Below, one piece after another: positions 8,351-15,191 of a stretch of DNA of 64,000 bases. Each line of letters begins with the position of its first letter. The stretch's first letter is position 1. The DNA comes from CAVVZJ01 sp963752755. Lineage in GTDB: Bacteria; Planctomycetota; Planctomycetia; Isosphaerales; Isosphaeraceae. Position numbers and translations under genes: made by a program. Under the pieces are notes generated by a model that worked only from the letters and a program-made list of their open reading frames with translations, had not been told where the DNA came from and ran no database searches. Where the stretch lies: the NCBI GenBank assembly GCA_963752755.1, contig CAVVZJ010000004.1:124001-188000 (forward strand). Direction: 5' to 3'.

Positions 8351-10463
8351 CGCCTTCCAGTCCCCCAAGCTCAAGGTCGGGCCCCTCGACCGTGCGGCCA
8401 TCGTCTACGTCCGACAATCCACGCCGCAACAAGGGATTGATCATCAGGAGTCGACCGCACGCCAGTACGCCCTGGCCGACCGGGCGGTCGAACTCGGCTG
8501 GCCCCGCGGGCAGGGCACGGTCATCGACGACGACCGGGGCCCGAGCGGGCCGTCGGTCGAAGGGCGTCCCGGGTTCCAGCGGCTCCTGGCCGCGGTGGCG
8601 CGGGATCACGTCGGGCTGATCCTCGGGCGGGAGACGAGCCGTCGGGCCCGCTCGGGCCGCGATTGGCATCAACTGTTGGAGCGGTGGGCCCGCTTCCGCA
8701 CGCTGCTGGCCGACGCCGACGGCCTGGACGACCCGACCGACCACAACGACCGCCTCCTGCTCGGCCGGCCCGGGATGATGAGCGAGGCCGAGCTTCCTAT
8801 CCTCAAAGAACGGCTGTCCCAGGGCAAACTCAACAAGGCCCGCCGCGGCGAGCTGATGGGGATGCCGCCGATCGGCTTCGTCCGGCTCCCCTCGGGGGAG
8901 TGGGCGATCGACCCGGACGAGCAGGTCCAGGCGACGGTGCGATTGCTCTTCGATCAGTTCGACCGGGAGACCACCCTTGCTGGCCTGCTCCGCTACCTGG
9001 TCGACCCCAAGGTCCTCATCGCGGTCCGGCCGCCATCCGGGGCGAACCGCGGGGAGTTGGAGTGGCGGCGTCCGAACCGGGCGACCTTGCCGAACCTCCT
9101 GCACCCCCTGTCGTACGCCGGCGCCTCCCGGTTCGGCCACCGGTCGGTCGACCCGCGGCGGAAGCGGCCGGGCCGGCCGAACACCGGCAAGCTGATCCGC
9201 CGGCCGGAGGACGGCCTGGTGCTGATCCGGGGGCGCCTCCCCGCGTCCATCACGTGGGACCGCTTCCGGGCGAATCAGGACCGCCTCGAAGCCAACCGGG
9301 CGTGGTGCGACAGCCCGGGGGCGCCGCGGCAGGGCCCGTCGCTGCTGGCCGGGCTGGTCCGGTGCGGGCGGTGCGGGCGGCGGATGATCGTGCGGGACTC
9401 GGGGACGAACGGTCGCCACTGCTACAGCGGCACCCGCGGCTCGGCCGACTACGCCGAGCCGCTGTGCCAGTGCCTGTCCGGCCCGGTGGTCGATGGCCTG
9501 GTTCGTGAGCAGATCCTGGGGGCGGTCGAGCCGGCGGCGCTGGCGGCGAGCCTGGCGGCGGTGGCCGAGGTCGAACGGGAGCGGGCCGAGCGGTCCCGGC
9601 ACTGGCAACGGCGCCGGGAACGGGCGTGGTTCGAGGCCGAACGGGCGGCGCGGCAGGACCAGGCGTGCGAGCCGGAGAACCGTCTCGTGGGCCGCGAGCG
9701 GGAGCGGCGGTGGGAGGAGGCCTGGAAGGCCCAGCGGCCGGTCGAGGACGACTACGAGCGGTGGCAGCGGTCGGCCCCGGGCCGCCTCTCGCCCGACGAC
9801 GAGGCGGCGATCCGGACACTGGCCGCCGACCTGCCGACGGTGTGGGGGGCGGCGACGACCTCGCCCGCCGAGCGGCAACAGATTGCTAGACTCTTGAGCG
9901 AACATGTGGGCGTTACGGTGGACAAGGCCCGCGAGCGGGTCGACGTGGAGCTTCACTGGGTCGGGGGGTTGGTCCAGTCGCACACCCTGGGCCGGCCGGT
10001 GACGCGGTATGACCTGCCGAGCGACTCCCCGCGGCTGGTCGAGCGGCTGCGGGCGCTGTGCGGCGAGCGTCTCAGCTCGGCGGGGATCGCCGAACGGCTG
10101 AACGCCGAGGGTTTCCGGCCGCCGAAGCGGACGAATCGGTTCACCGGGGAGATGGTGCTGCGGTTGACGTCACGCCTGGGGTTGAAGCGGCGGGAACGCC
10201 ACGGCAGCCCCGCGGGCCTGGGCCGGGATGAGTATCGGCCGATGGGCCTGGCACGGCGGCTGGGGATGTCACGGGACACGGTGCGGCGGTGGCTGCGAGC
10301 CGGCTGGCTGTCGGTGCGCCGGGACGCCGACGGCCACCCCGTGATCTGGGCCGACGCCTCCGAGCTGCGGCGGCTGCGTGCACTCCACCGGCTGCCGCGA
10401 ACCTGGGCGAACAGGGGTCGGCTCGCCGAATTGAAGAAGCCGAAGCCATGCCCGGGGCGGTAG
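8343..10463 (+). CDS. Large serine recombinase
   Basis: Site-specific recombinase of the resolvase/invertase superfamily, 706 residues. The N-terminal catalytic domain has YVRQSTPQQ with the nucleophilic Ser26 and the Arg-rich GRETSRRARSGRDWHQLL stretch. A recombinase domain follows (about 180-310), then a zinc beta-ribbon (RCGRCGRRMIV, later CYSG and LCQCLSG), a charged coiled region rich in Glu and Arg (about 400-480), and C-terminal helix-turn-helix modules such as GLARRLGMSRDTVRRWLRAG. The gene is intact. It is the only large gene of the nested element and probably mobilises it. Confidence 0.9.
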   Translation: MNDAFQSPKLKVGPLDRAAIVYVRQSTPQQGIDHQESTARQYALADRAVELGWPRGQGTVIDDDRGPSGPSVEGRPGFQRLLAAVARDHVGLILGRETSRRARSGRDWHQLLERWARFRTLLADADGLDDPTDHNDRLLLGRPGMMSEAELPILKERLSQGKLNKARRGELMGMPPIGFVRLPSGEWAIDPDEQVQATVRLLFDQFDRETTLAGLLRYLVDPKVLIAVRPPSGANRGELEWRRPNRATLPNLLHPLSYAGASRFGHRSVDPRRKRPGRPNTGKLIRRPEDGLVLIRGRLPASITWDRFRANQDRLEANRAWCDSPGAPRQGPSLLAGLVRCGRCGRRMIVRDSGTNGRHCYSGTRGSADYAEPLCQCLSGPVVDGLVREQILGAVEPAALAASLAAVAEVERERAERSRHWQRRRERAWFEAERAARQDQACEPENRLVGRERERRWEEAWKAQRPVEDDYERWQRSAPGRLSPDDEAAIRTLAADLPTVWGAATTSPAERQQIARLLSEHVGVTVDKARERVDVELHWVGGLVQSHTLGRPVTRYDLPSDSPRLVERLRALCGERLSSAGIAERLNAEGFRPPKRTNRFTGEMVLRLTSRLGLKRRERHGSPAGLGRDEYRPMGLARRLGMSRDTVRRWLRAGWLSVRRDADGHPVIWADASELRRLRALHRLPRTWANRGRLAELKKPKPCPGR

Positions 10464-10540
10464 AGTGTCGGTGGCCCGGTTCACCCCGAGCCGGGCCACC
10501 CCACCGCGCTCTTGGAGGGCATTATGGCTGGAACATCGAG

Positions 10541-10866
10541 GATTATTTCGAGGACGCCAAGAGCGACCTTGGGATGGCGCAGTACGAGACGCGGTCGTGG
10601 ATCGGTTGGCACCATCATATGACGTTGGTGGGCCTGGCGCAGCTGTTCGTGACGCTGGTGCAGAGGCGTCTCCAAAAAAAACTCCGGAGCTGACGCTGGA
10701 CCGGCCGGTGCGGCTGCTGGAGGCGGCGCTGTCGGAGCCGGAGTTGAGGCTGCCGCGGGCGACGGCGCTGGTGGATTACCACGTGCGGCGCAACGAAGTG
10801 GCCCGGAGGTCGCACGCCAAGACGTGGCGGGCCAGGCACCCGGGCGTCAAATTCCTGCGGCTGTAG
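10541..10866 (+). pseudogene. IS701-family transposase, 3' part with an A8 frame break
   Basis: The frame restarts with DYFEDAKSDLGMAQYETRSW, the third acidic DDE region (Glu), and continues IGWHHHMTLVGLAQLFVTLV to RRLQKK. It then reaches eight adenines (10674-10681). The zero frame ends four codons later with LRS-stop. A -1 shift instead continues into TPELTLDRPVRLLEAAL and YHVRRNEVARRSHAKTW, ending at 10866 inside the right inverted repeat. The homologous tail is in the shifted frame, so this is either an indel or a slippage signal. Confidence 0.8.
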
Positions 10867-10999
10867 AACTACGGCCGAGGCGGGCCCACGAAATCTGCAT
10901 CAGTCGAGCGGAGAATCCGGGCGAAAATGCGTGGTCGATGCCAACGCTACCCGAGAAAGGATTCGCCCGACGAAGAGCCAGGGCCGCCATCCCTGTCGA

Positions 11000-11074
11000 G
11001 AAACTCACCGACAATGAGCCCAGGAGTTCAGCGGAAAACCTGGGGTGGACGTGCCCGGATTGTCGGTGAGTTTC
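11000..11074. repeat. 16-bp perfect inverted repeat with 43-bp spacer
   Basis: GAAACTCACCGACAAT (11000-11015) recurs as its exact reverse complement at 11059-11074. The spacer itself contains CCAGG and CCTGG in inverted orientation, so the whole 75-base unit can fold into a long hairpin. It lies between the IS701-like element and the tyrosine recombinase relic. It may be a small non-autonomous element, or recombinase arm sites; the sequence alone does not decide. Confidence 0.7.
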
Positions 11075-11099
11075 GGGCCGCGAAAATCGGCGGAGAACG

Positions 11100-11786
11100 G
11101 TGCAACGGCTGCTGGATGTGGCGAGCCCGTCCTGGCGGACGATCATTGCCCTGGCCCGTTTCGGCGGCCCGCGCTGCCCGTCGGAGGTGCTCTCGCTGGA
11201 ATGGCGGCACGTCGATTGGGAGCGGAGCCGGATCACGGTCCCGAGCCCGAAGACCGACCGCTACGACGGCAAGGGGAGCCGGACGATCCCCCTGTTCCCC
11301 GAGTTGCGGCCGTTCCTTGAGGAGGCCTTCGAGCTGGCCCTTCCGGGCCAGACGCACGTCGTCGGGGGCGATCACCTGACGAAGGCCCAGGGGCCGAACG
11401 GCTGGCGTAATTGCAACCTGCGGACGACGTTCGACAAGCTGGGTAAGCCGGGCTGGCGTGGAACCCTGGCCCCGCCGGTTCCACAACCTGCGATCGAGCC
11501 GGGAGACCGAGTTGCTCAAGTCGTTCCCGGTGCACGTCGTCGCCTTTTGGATGGGGCACGACGCCAAGGTGGGTCTGAAGCACTACGCGCAGACGACCGA
11601 GGACCACTTCGACCGGGCGGCGGGCGCCGCGAAAAGCGGCGCACAGGCGGCGCAGAATCCGGCACAGCAGATAGCGGCGGGGAATCGCAGGGAATGGAAC
11701 GAATCGCCCCAAAGCGAAGCCGGGGAAGCGTTTTCCGCTTCCCCGTGCGACTCGCTGCGTCATGCTGCATTTGCATTAGCGTTCAG
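11100..11786 (+). pseudogene. Tyrosine recombinase (integrase) relic beside tRNA-Ser
   Basis: The catalytic half of a phage-type integrase is recognisable: ALARFGGPRCPSEVLSLEW (first Arg), SPKTDR (Lys), then after one frame break at about 11460 RFHNLRSSRETEL (HxxR), WMGHD and LKHYAQTT with the nucleophilic Tyr. The N-terminal SAM-like domain is absent or unrecognisable upstream. The open frame runs on into the tRNA gene. The position directly next to tRNA-Ser is typical of integrases that use the tRNA 3' end as attachment site. Not functional as written. Confidence 0.85.
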
Positions 11787-11876
11787 CGGAGAGGGGGGGA
11801 TTCGAACCCCCGAGACGGGTTTACCCCGCCTAACGGTTTAGCAAACCGCCGCTTTCGACCACTCAGCCACCTCTCC
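11787..11876 (-). tRNA. tRNA-Ser(GCT)
   Basis: On the minus strand the sequence starts GGAGAGGTGGCTGAGTGG and ends with a T-arm GGTTCGAATC and an acceptor strand CCTCTCC that pairs with the first seven bases. The anticodon loop TTTGCTAAA gives anticodon GCT, reading AGC/AGU serine codons. A long variable arm, expected for serine tRNAs, is present. Length is about 90 bases and the CCA end is not encoded. It lies beside an integrase relic and probably served as its attachment site. Confidence 0.95.
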
Positions 11877-11997
11877 CAAGATGGGCTCTTTGGAAATCGT
11901 ACAGCATCCAAATCCTGACGTCAATCGTTCTCAAGAGACGGTAGTGTCTCAGTTTGAAATCCAGATTTTTTTGGCCTACCCTTTGCTGGACGGGCGA

Positions 11998-12828
11998 TCA
12001 GTCGATCAGGTTGACGATATCCTCGATCGACCAGAGCCGACGATCGACCCCCGCCGCCATCGCCGGGGTGATCCGAAGCGTCTGATGCCGTCGGACGAAG
12101 TTGTAATGCATGTAGTGAAGGGCGACGGCCGCTTCGAGGTTCGCCAGCTTCTTGCTGAAAGCGTTCGTGAGCCGGGTGAACCGCCTCATCCGCATCCGCA
12201 TGGTGAGGTTCTGCCGTTCGACGTAGCTGGTCGAGATGTGGTCTTCATCCGGGTTGCCGACGATCGGTGTCTTGACCGCCCCGGTGCATTCGCCCGGGCT
12301 GTACCGGGCCTCGGGGCTCCGCCCTCCTTCATTGCCGTACAGCTTCACCAGCATGGCATAGTCGATCTCCCCGCCGAAGGCCCCTTCCACAGCCTCTAGG
12401 TAGGGCTTGTGCCCGTCCGTGGTCAACTGGACGCGATGCGACAGCCGGGAAGCCAGGTCCGCGATGAAGTGGGCCGCGTGCATCGCGTCGCGAGCCCCGA
12501 CGAGCCAGCACGGCACCAACTTCGTGTCGGCGCAGATCGCCGTCCACGTCCATACGTCGCCGTAACCCAACTGGCCCTGCTTGTCGGGCGGGACGTTCTT
12601 CTGCTTCGCGTAGCAGAATGACCATATCTCGTCGCATTGTAGGCGACGGCACGGCAGGTTGCGGAGCGTCTCATGCTGGTAGCGGGCACACGCCTCGCCC
12701 GCGTCCACCAGCAACCTCGTAACAGTGTTGATCGAACAACCGACCATCCGCGTCGTCGAGCGGAGGCTATTGCCTTCGACCAGGGCCGAGAGGATCGCGA
12801 CACGCTTGGCGGTGGGTAGCACGTTCAT
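11998..12828 (-). CDS. IS1-family-like transposase
   Basis: DDE-type transposase of 276 residues. The N-terminal HTH region reads AKRVAILSALVEGNSLRS and SINTVTRLLVDAG. The catalytic core follows with LQCDEIWSFCYAKQKN (first Asp and the IS1-like CDEIWSF signature), QLTTDGHKPYLEAVEG (second Asp), and HISTSYVERQNLTMRMRMRR with the Glu of the triad. The C-terminus has YNFVRRHQTLRITPAMAAG. A separate zinc-finger InsA-type domain is not present. The gene is intact and sits just inside the left inverted repeat, so this element may still be mobile. Confidence 0.9.
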   Translation of the reverse strand: MNVLPTAKRVAILSALVEGNSLRSTTRMVGCSINTVTRLLVDAGEACARYQHETLRNLPCRRLQCDEIWSFCYAKQKNVPPDKQGQLGYGDVWTWTAICADTKLVPCWLVGARDAMHAAHFIADLASRLSHRVQLTTDGHKPYLEAVEGAFGGEIDYAMLVKLYGNEGGRSPEARYSPGECTGAVKTPIVGNPDEDHISTSYVERQNLTMRMRMRRFTRLTNAFSKKLANLEAAVALHYMHYNFVRRHQTLRITPAMAAGVDRRLWSIEDIVNLID

Positions 12829-12955
12829 ACTGAATATTATGCTTGAGCGTAGAGGCTAATGCAAGATCAGTTTCACCCTTTCATTGAAAGATTGTATTGC
12901 CTACTGACGAGCCTTGCGATAGTATTTCTAGAGGAGCAGGGGATACGCCCTTATC

Positions 12956-12962
12956 GGAGAGG
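12956..12962 (+). promoter_or_regulatory. Ribosome binding site supporting a TTG start at 12970
   Basis: GGAGAGG at 12956-12962 lies 7 bases before TTG at 12970, exactly where homology to HigA-type proteins begins (LDIHPPNPPGDRI). The alternative ATG at 12859 has no comparable site and would add 37 residues unlike the family. Confidence 0.55.
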
Positions 12963-12969
12963 TTTAATA

Positions 12970-14094
12970 TTGGACATTCATCCTCCGAATCCGCCCGGAG
13001 ATCGCATCAAGGAGGAGTTGCAGGATCGTGGGTGGTCTCAGTCAGACCTGGCGATCATCCTGAAGCGACCGATTCAGGTGGTCAACGAGATCATCTCTGG
13101 CAAGCGAGGCATCACACCGGAGACCGCGATCCAGTTAGGGGCCGCATTCGGGACCGACCCGGATGTGTGGCTTCGATTAGAGAGCCAATACCGTCTGTTC
13201 TTCGTGGAGGTCCCGATCGAGGATGTCTCACGTCGCGCGAGATTGTTCTCCCTTGCACCGCTCAAAGAACTTCAGAGACGGGGGTGGATCAGTTCAGGCG
13301 ACGATCTTAGTCTTATCGAAAGAGACTTACTCGATTTGTTCGAGATCGAGGACTTGAGCCAAGAGCCCTCGCTCCAGGCGATGATGCGCAAGTCCATGCC
13401 GAACGCGGAACTGACTCCCGGCCAGCGAGCCTGGTGTTTTCGCGTCAGGAAGATCGCCCGGTCATGCTTGGTCGCCGAGTATCGCGACGATCGACTCCCT
13501 TTGTGTGTCGCGGAGCTTCGGAAAGCCGCCGCTTACTCCCAAGAAACCCGGAAGGTGCCACTGATCCTCGCAAAGTACGGAATTCGGTTTGTTGTGGTGG
13601 AGCCATTGTCCTCGGGGGCCAAGATCGATGGCATGGCGACGTGGCTGCCCGATGGCTGGCCAGCCATCGGGCTCTCAATCCGATTCGATCGAGTCGATGC
13701 GTTCTGGCATACTCTCTTTCATGAGCTATCGCATATTCGTCATCGTGACGCTATTTCGGTCGATATGGATATCGCCGACCCAAGCTCCCCGGCATTGGAG
13801 GTACGATCCCCGGTCGAGCGACGTGCGGATGCGGAAGCCGCCGACGCGCTCATCCCAGCAAAAGAACTGGAATCCTTTATCAAGCGCGTCGGTCCGCTCT
13901 ACTCCAAGGAACGGATCAACCAACTCGCAAACCGCCTGAAGATTCACCCCGGAGTGATCGTCGGTCAGCTTCAACATCGTAGCGAGATCGGTTATTCGGC
14001 CAACCGCGAGATGCTCGTCAAGGTCAGGCACAACGTCGTCCCAGTCGCCATCACCGATGGCTGGGGTAACTCCATCGACCCGAGGGTTCTTTAA
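12970..14094 (+). CDS. HigA-type HTH / ImmA-IrrE-type metallopeptidase fusion
   Basis: 374 residues. The first 75 form a HigA-like XRE helix-turn-helix: HPPNPPGDRIKEEL, RGWSQSDLAIILKRP, EIISGKRGITPETAIQLGAA. A middle helical region follows, then an ImmA/IrrE-type (M78-like) zinc peptidase with HELSH at residues 251-255 in FWHTLFHELSHIRHRD and later ERRADAEAADALIP. Such fusions act as antitoxins or repressor-cleaving regulators in toxin-antitoxin and mobile-element control. It is cargo of the IS1-like transposon, and the next gene starts immediately after its stop (TAA then ATG). No HigB-type toxin is seen beside it. Confidence 0.8.
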   Translation: MDIHPPNPPGDRIKEELQDRGWSQSDLAIILKRPIQVVNEIISGKRGITPETAIQLGAAFGTDPDVWLRLESQYRLFFVEVPIEDVSRRARLFSLAPLKELQRRGWISSGDDLSLIERDLLDLFEIEDLSQEPSLQAMMRKSMPNAELTPGQRAWCFRVRKIARSCLVAEYRDDRLPLCVAELRKAAAYSQETRKVPLILAKYGIRFVVVEPLSSGAKIDGMATWLPDGWPAIGLSIRFDRVDAFWHTLFHELSHIRHRDAISVDMDIADPSSPALEVRSPVERRADAEAADALIPAKELESFIKRVGPLYSKERINQLANRLKIHPGVIVGQLQHRSEIGYSANREMLVKVRHNVVPVAITDGWGNSIDPRVL

Positions 14095-14629
14095 ATGAGA
14101 GCCAAAAAAAAAGAGTGGCCGCCATCTATCCCATGAAACTCGCGTGTATCTCCATGCCCTGGACGAATATATTACCGAGACGGGCATCAGCGACGTTGAC
14201 ATGGTGACGGCGGCGAGATGGGCGATTAGCAAGGGGCATATCAAGCCCGAGCCGCAGGACGAGGTTCGACGAGTTGCACGCCGGATGGCGCGGGCTGCCC
14301 GCGAGGATTACATCGACGACGAGAACGGTGAGCCCGTCCGTGTTCGGTACCCTTACCCGATCCAGAACAAGGATGGTGAGGGGCAGTTGGTCTTCCGGTG
14401 GTTCAAACTCGAAGATGCGACCCCGGAGAAGATGCGACTGGCCGCACAGCATAAACGAAGGGGAATCGCGGCGGCGGTCTTCCAGGCAGAGCGTGACGTG
14501 GCCTACTACAACAAGCATTACAACCCGGGTGAGCCGATCGAGATCGACTGGAATCTCAACGCGGACGTTGCAGAACGCCAACAATCGGGCGAGTACGACG
14601 ATATGCCGCCCGAAGACTACGAAATCTAA
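14095..14629 (+). CDS. Unknown passenger protein (start frame-shifted by an A9 tract)
   Basis: The conserved-looking body reads SHETRVYLHALDEYITETGI, then SDVDMVTAARWAISKGHIKP and YYNKHYNPGEPIEIDW, about 161-175 residues, with no recognised domain and no TM segment. An ATG at 14095 directly follows the upstream stop, but nine adenines (14104-14112) put it one base out of frame. With eight adenines the frame would run MRAKKKSGRHLSHETRV. Otherwise translation could begin at GTG 14144. It is co-directional with the HTH/peptidase gene and may be its partner. The stop overlaps the convergent small gene by four bases. Confidence 0.6.
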
Positions 14630-14913
14630 TCGGTCTTCTTGCCCCACCGCGCCGCCGCTGCCCTCTTGGCGATCTCGGCACGCTGTTCCGACGTGAGTCT
14701 TGCCGCCCTTGCTTTCCCACCCTTGAGTCCCCCGCGCCGCCCGAGTGCCGCCGCCGCCCGGCGGATGGCCTCGGAGGGCGTTTCCATTTCCGGGGCCGTC
14801 TCGATAGCCTGGTCGGGCTCCGGGGGTGTCTCGGCCGTCGCCTCATCGACGATGGCCTTGGCCAGTTGGTTGATATCGCGGGGCCGCTTGGGCTTGCTTG
14901 ATCGGTTTGGCAT
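14626..14913 (-). CDS. Small basic passenger protein with a GG-K-GG motif
   Basis: 95 residues starting MPNRSSKPKRPRDINQLAKA. The middle is acidic and proline-rich. The C-terminal 40 residues read LGRRGGLKGGKARAARL, then TSEQRAEIAKRAAAARWGKK, a basic motif seen in many short proteins of mobile and chromosomal loci, possibly nucleic-acid binding. The ATG at 14913 was chosen because the frame upstream runs into the transposon end. It converges on the 161-residue gene and ends just within it. Function unknown. Confidence 0.55.
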   Translation of the reverse strand: MPNRSSKPKRPRDINQLAKAIVDEATAETPPEPDQAIETAPEMETPSEAIRRAAAALGRRGGLKGGKARAARLTSEQRAEIAKRAAAARWGKKTD

Positions 14914-15191
14914 GGTGGAATTGTAACAGGCCCGCCCGACCGGCGAAGATGTTAAACAAAAATCCGACATTCAAACTGAGACACTGCCCAAGAGACACGT
15001 CGAGAGGCGAGAGGACCGGGGGAATCGTGACCGGAGGGAAAGTTCGTGAAGGGGAGGGGGGAACAGGTGAAGGTTCATCTGGGATTGACCGTTCGGGAGC
15101 GACCGCTAGAGTGACCCTCGGTGCGGGTCGAGCCGTCAGGGTTGTCGCGGAAAGGATCTCGGAATTGAGTGCAGGCGCAGAACGGGACGAG

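Larger units (their letters stand above)
8022..10540 (+). mobile_element. Large-serine-recombinase mobile element nested in the IS701 transposase gene
   Basis: About 2.5 kb of DNA separates codon GAG (8022-8024) from codon GAG (10538-10540) inside the transposase reading frame. Joining the two at this shared triplet restores an uninterrupted in-frame transposase core (CRVE followed by DYFEDAKS). The insert carries one large recombinase gene and a short leader region, no inverted repeats and only the 3-base shared core. This fits integration by a serine recombinase rather than a DDE transposase. The crossover triplet could be off by a base or two. Confidence 0.8.
6831..10872 (+). mobile_element. 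IS701-like element, interrupted by a serine recombinase element
   Basis: Perfect 14-bp inverted repeats TTCTACAGCCGCAG (6835-6848) and its complement (10855-10868) bound the element, with partial matching beyond them. They are flanked by the direct repeat CTAC at 6831-6834 and 10869-10872, a 4-bp target duplication as expected for IS701-type elements. Removing the nested 2516-bp insertion leaves an element of about 1.52 kb carrying one transposase gene. The transposase stop codon lies inside the right inverted repeat. Confidence 0.85.
11932..14996. mobile_element. IS1-like transposon with passenger genes
   Basis: The left end GGTAGTGTCTCAGTTTGAA (11940-11958) matches the inverted right end (14970-14988) at 18 of 19 bases. 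Both are flanked by the direct repeat CAAGAGAC (11932-11939 and 14989-14996), an 8-bp target duplication compatible with IS1-type transposition. Inside the 3049 bp lie one IS1-like transposase (minus strand) and three more genes: an HTH/metallopeptidase fusion, a 161-residue unknown and a small basic protein. Ordinary IS1-family elements are near 0.8-1.2 kb, so this one carries about 2 kb of cargo. Confidence 0.9.

Noticed and set aside
8172..9983. 603-residue minus-strand open frame opposite the serine recombinase
   Set aside because: It is opposite a clear catalytic gene, Arg/Pro/Gly-rich, and has no motif. Long antisense frames are expected in such GC-rich DNA.
11787..11841. Integrase coding through the tRNA-Ser gene (EGGIRTPETG)
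   Set aside because: This is the tRNA read in the plus strand by an open frame. It is a known artefact and not a protein tail.
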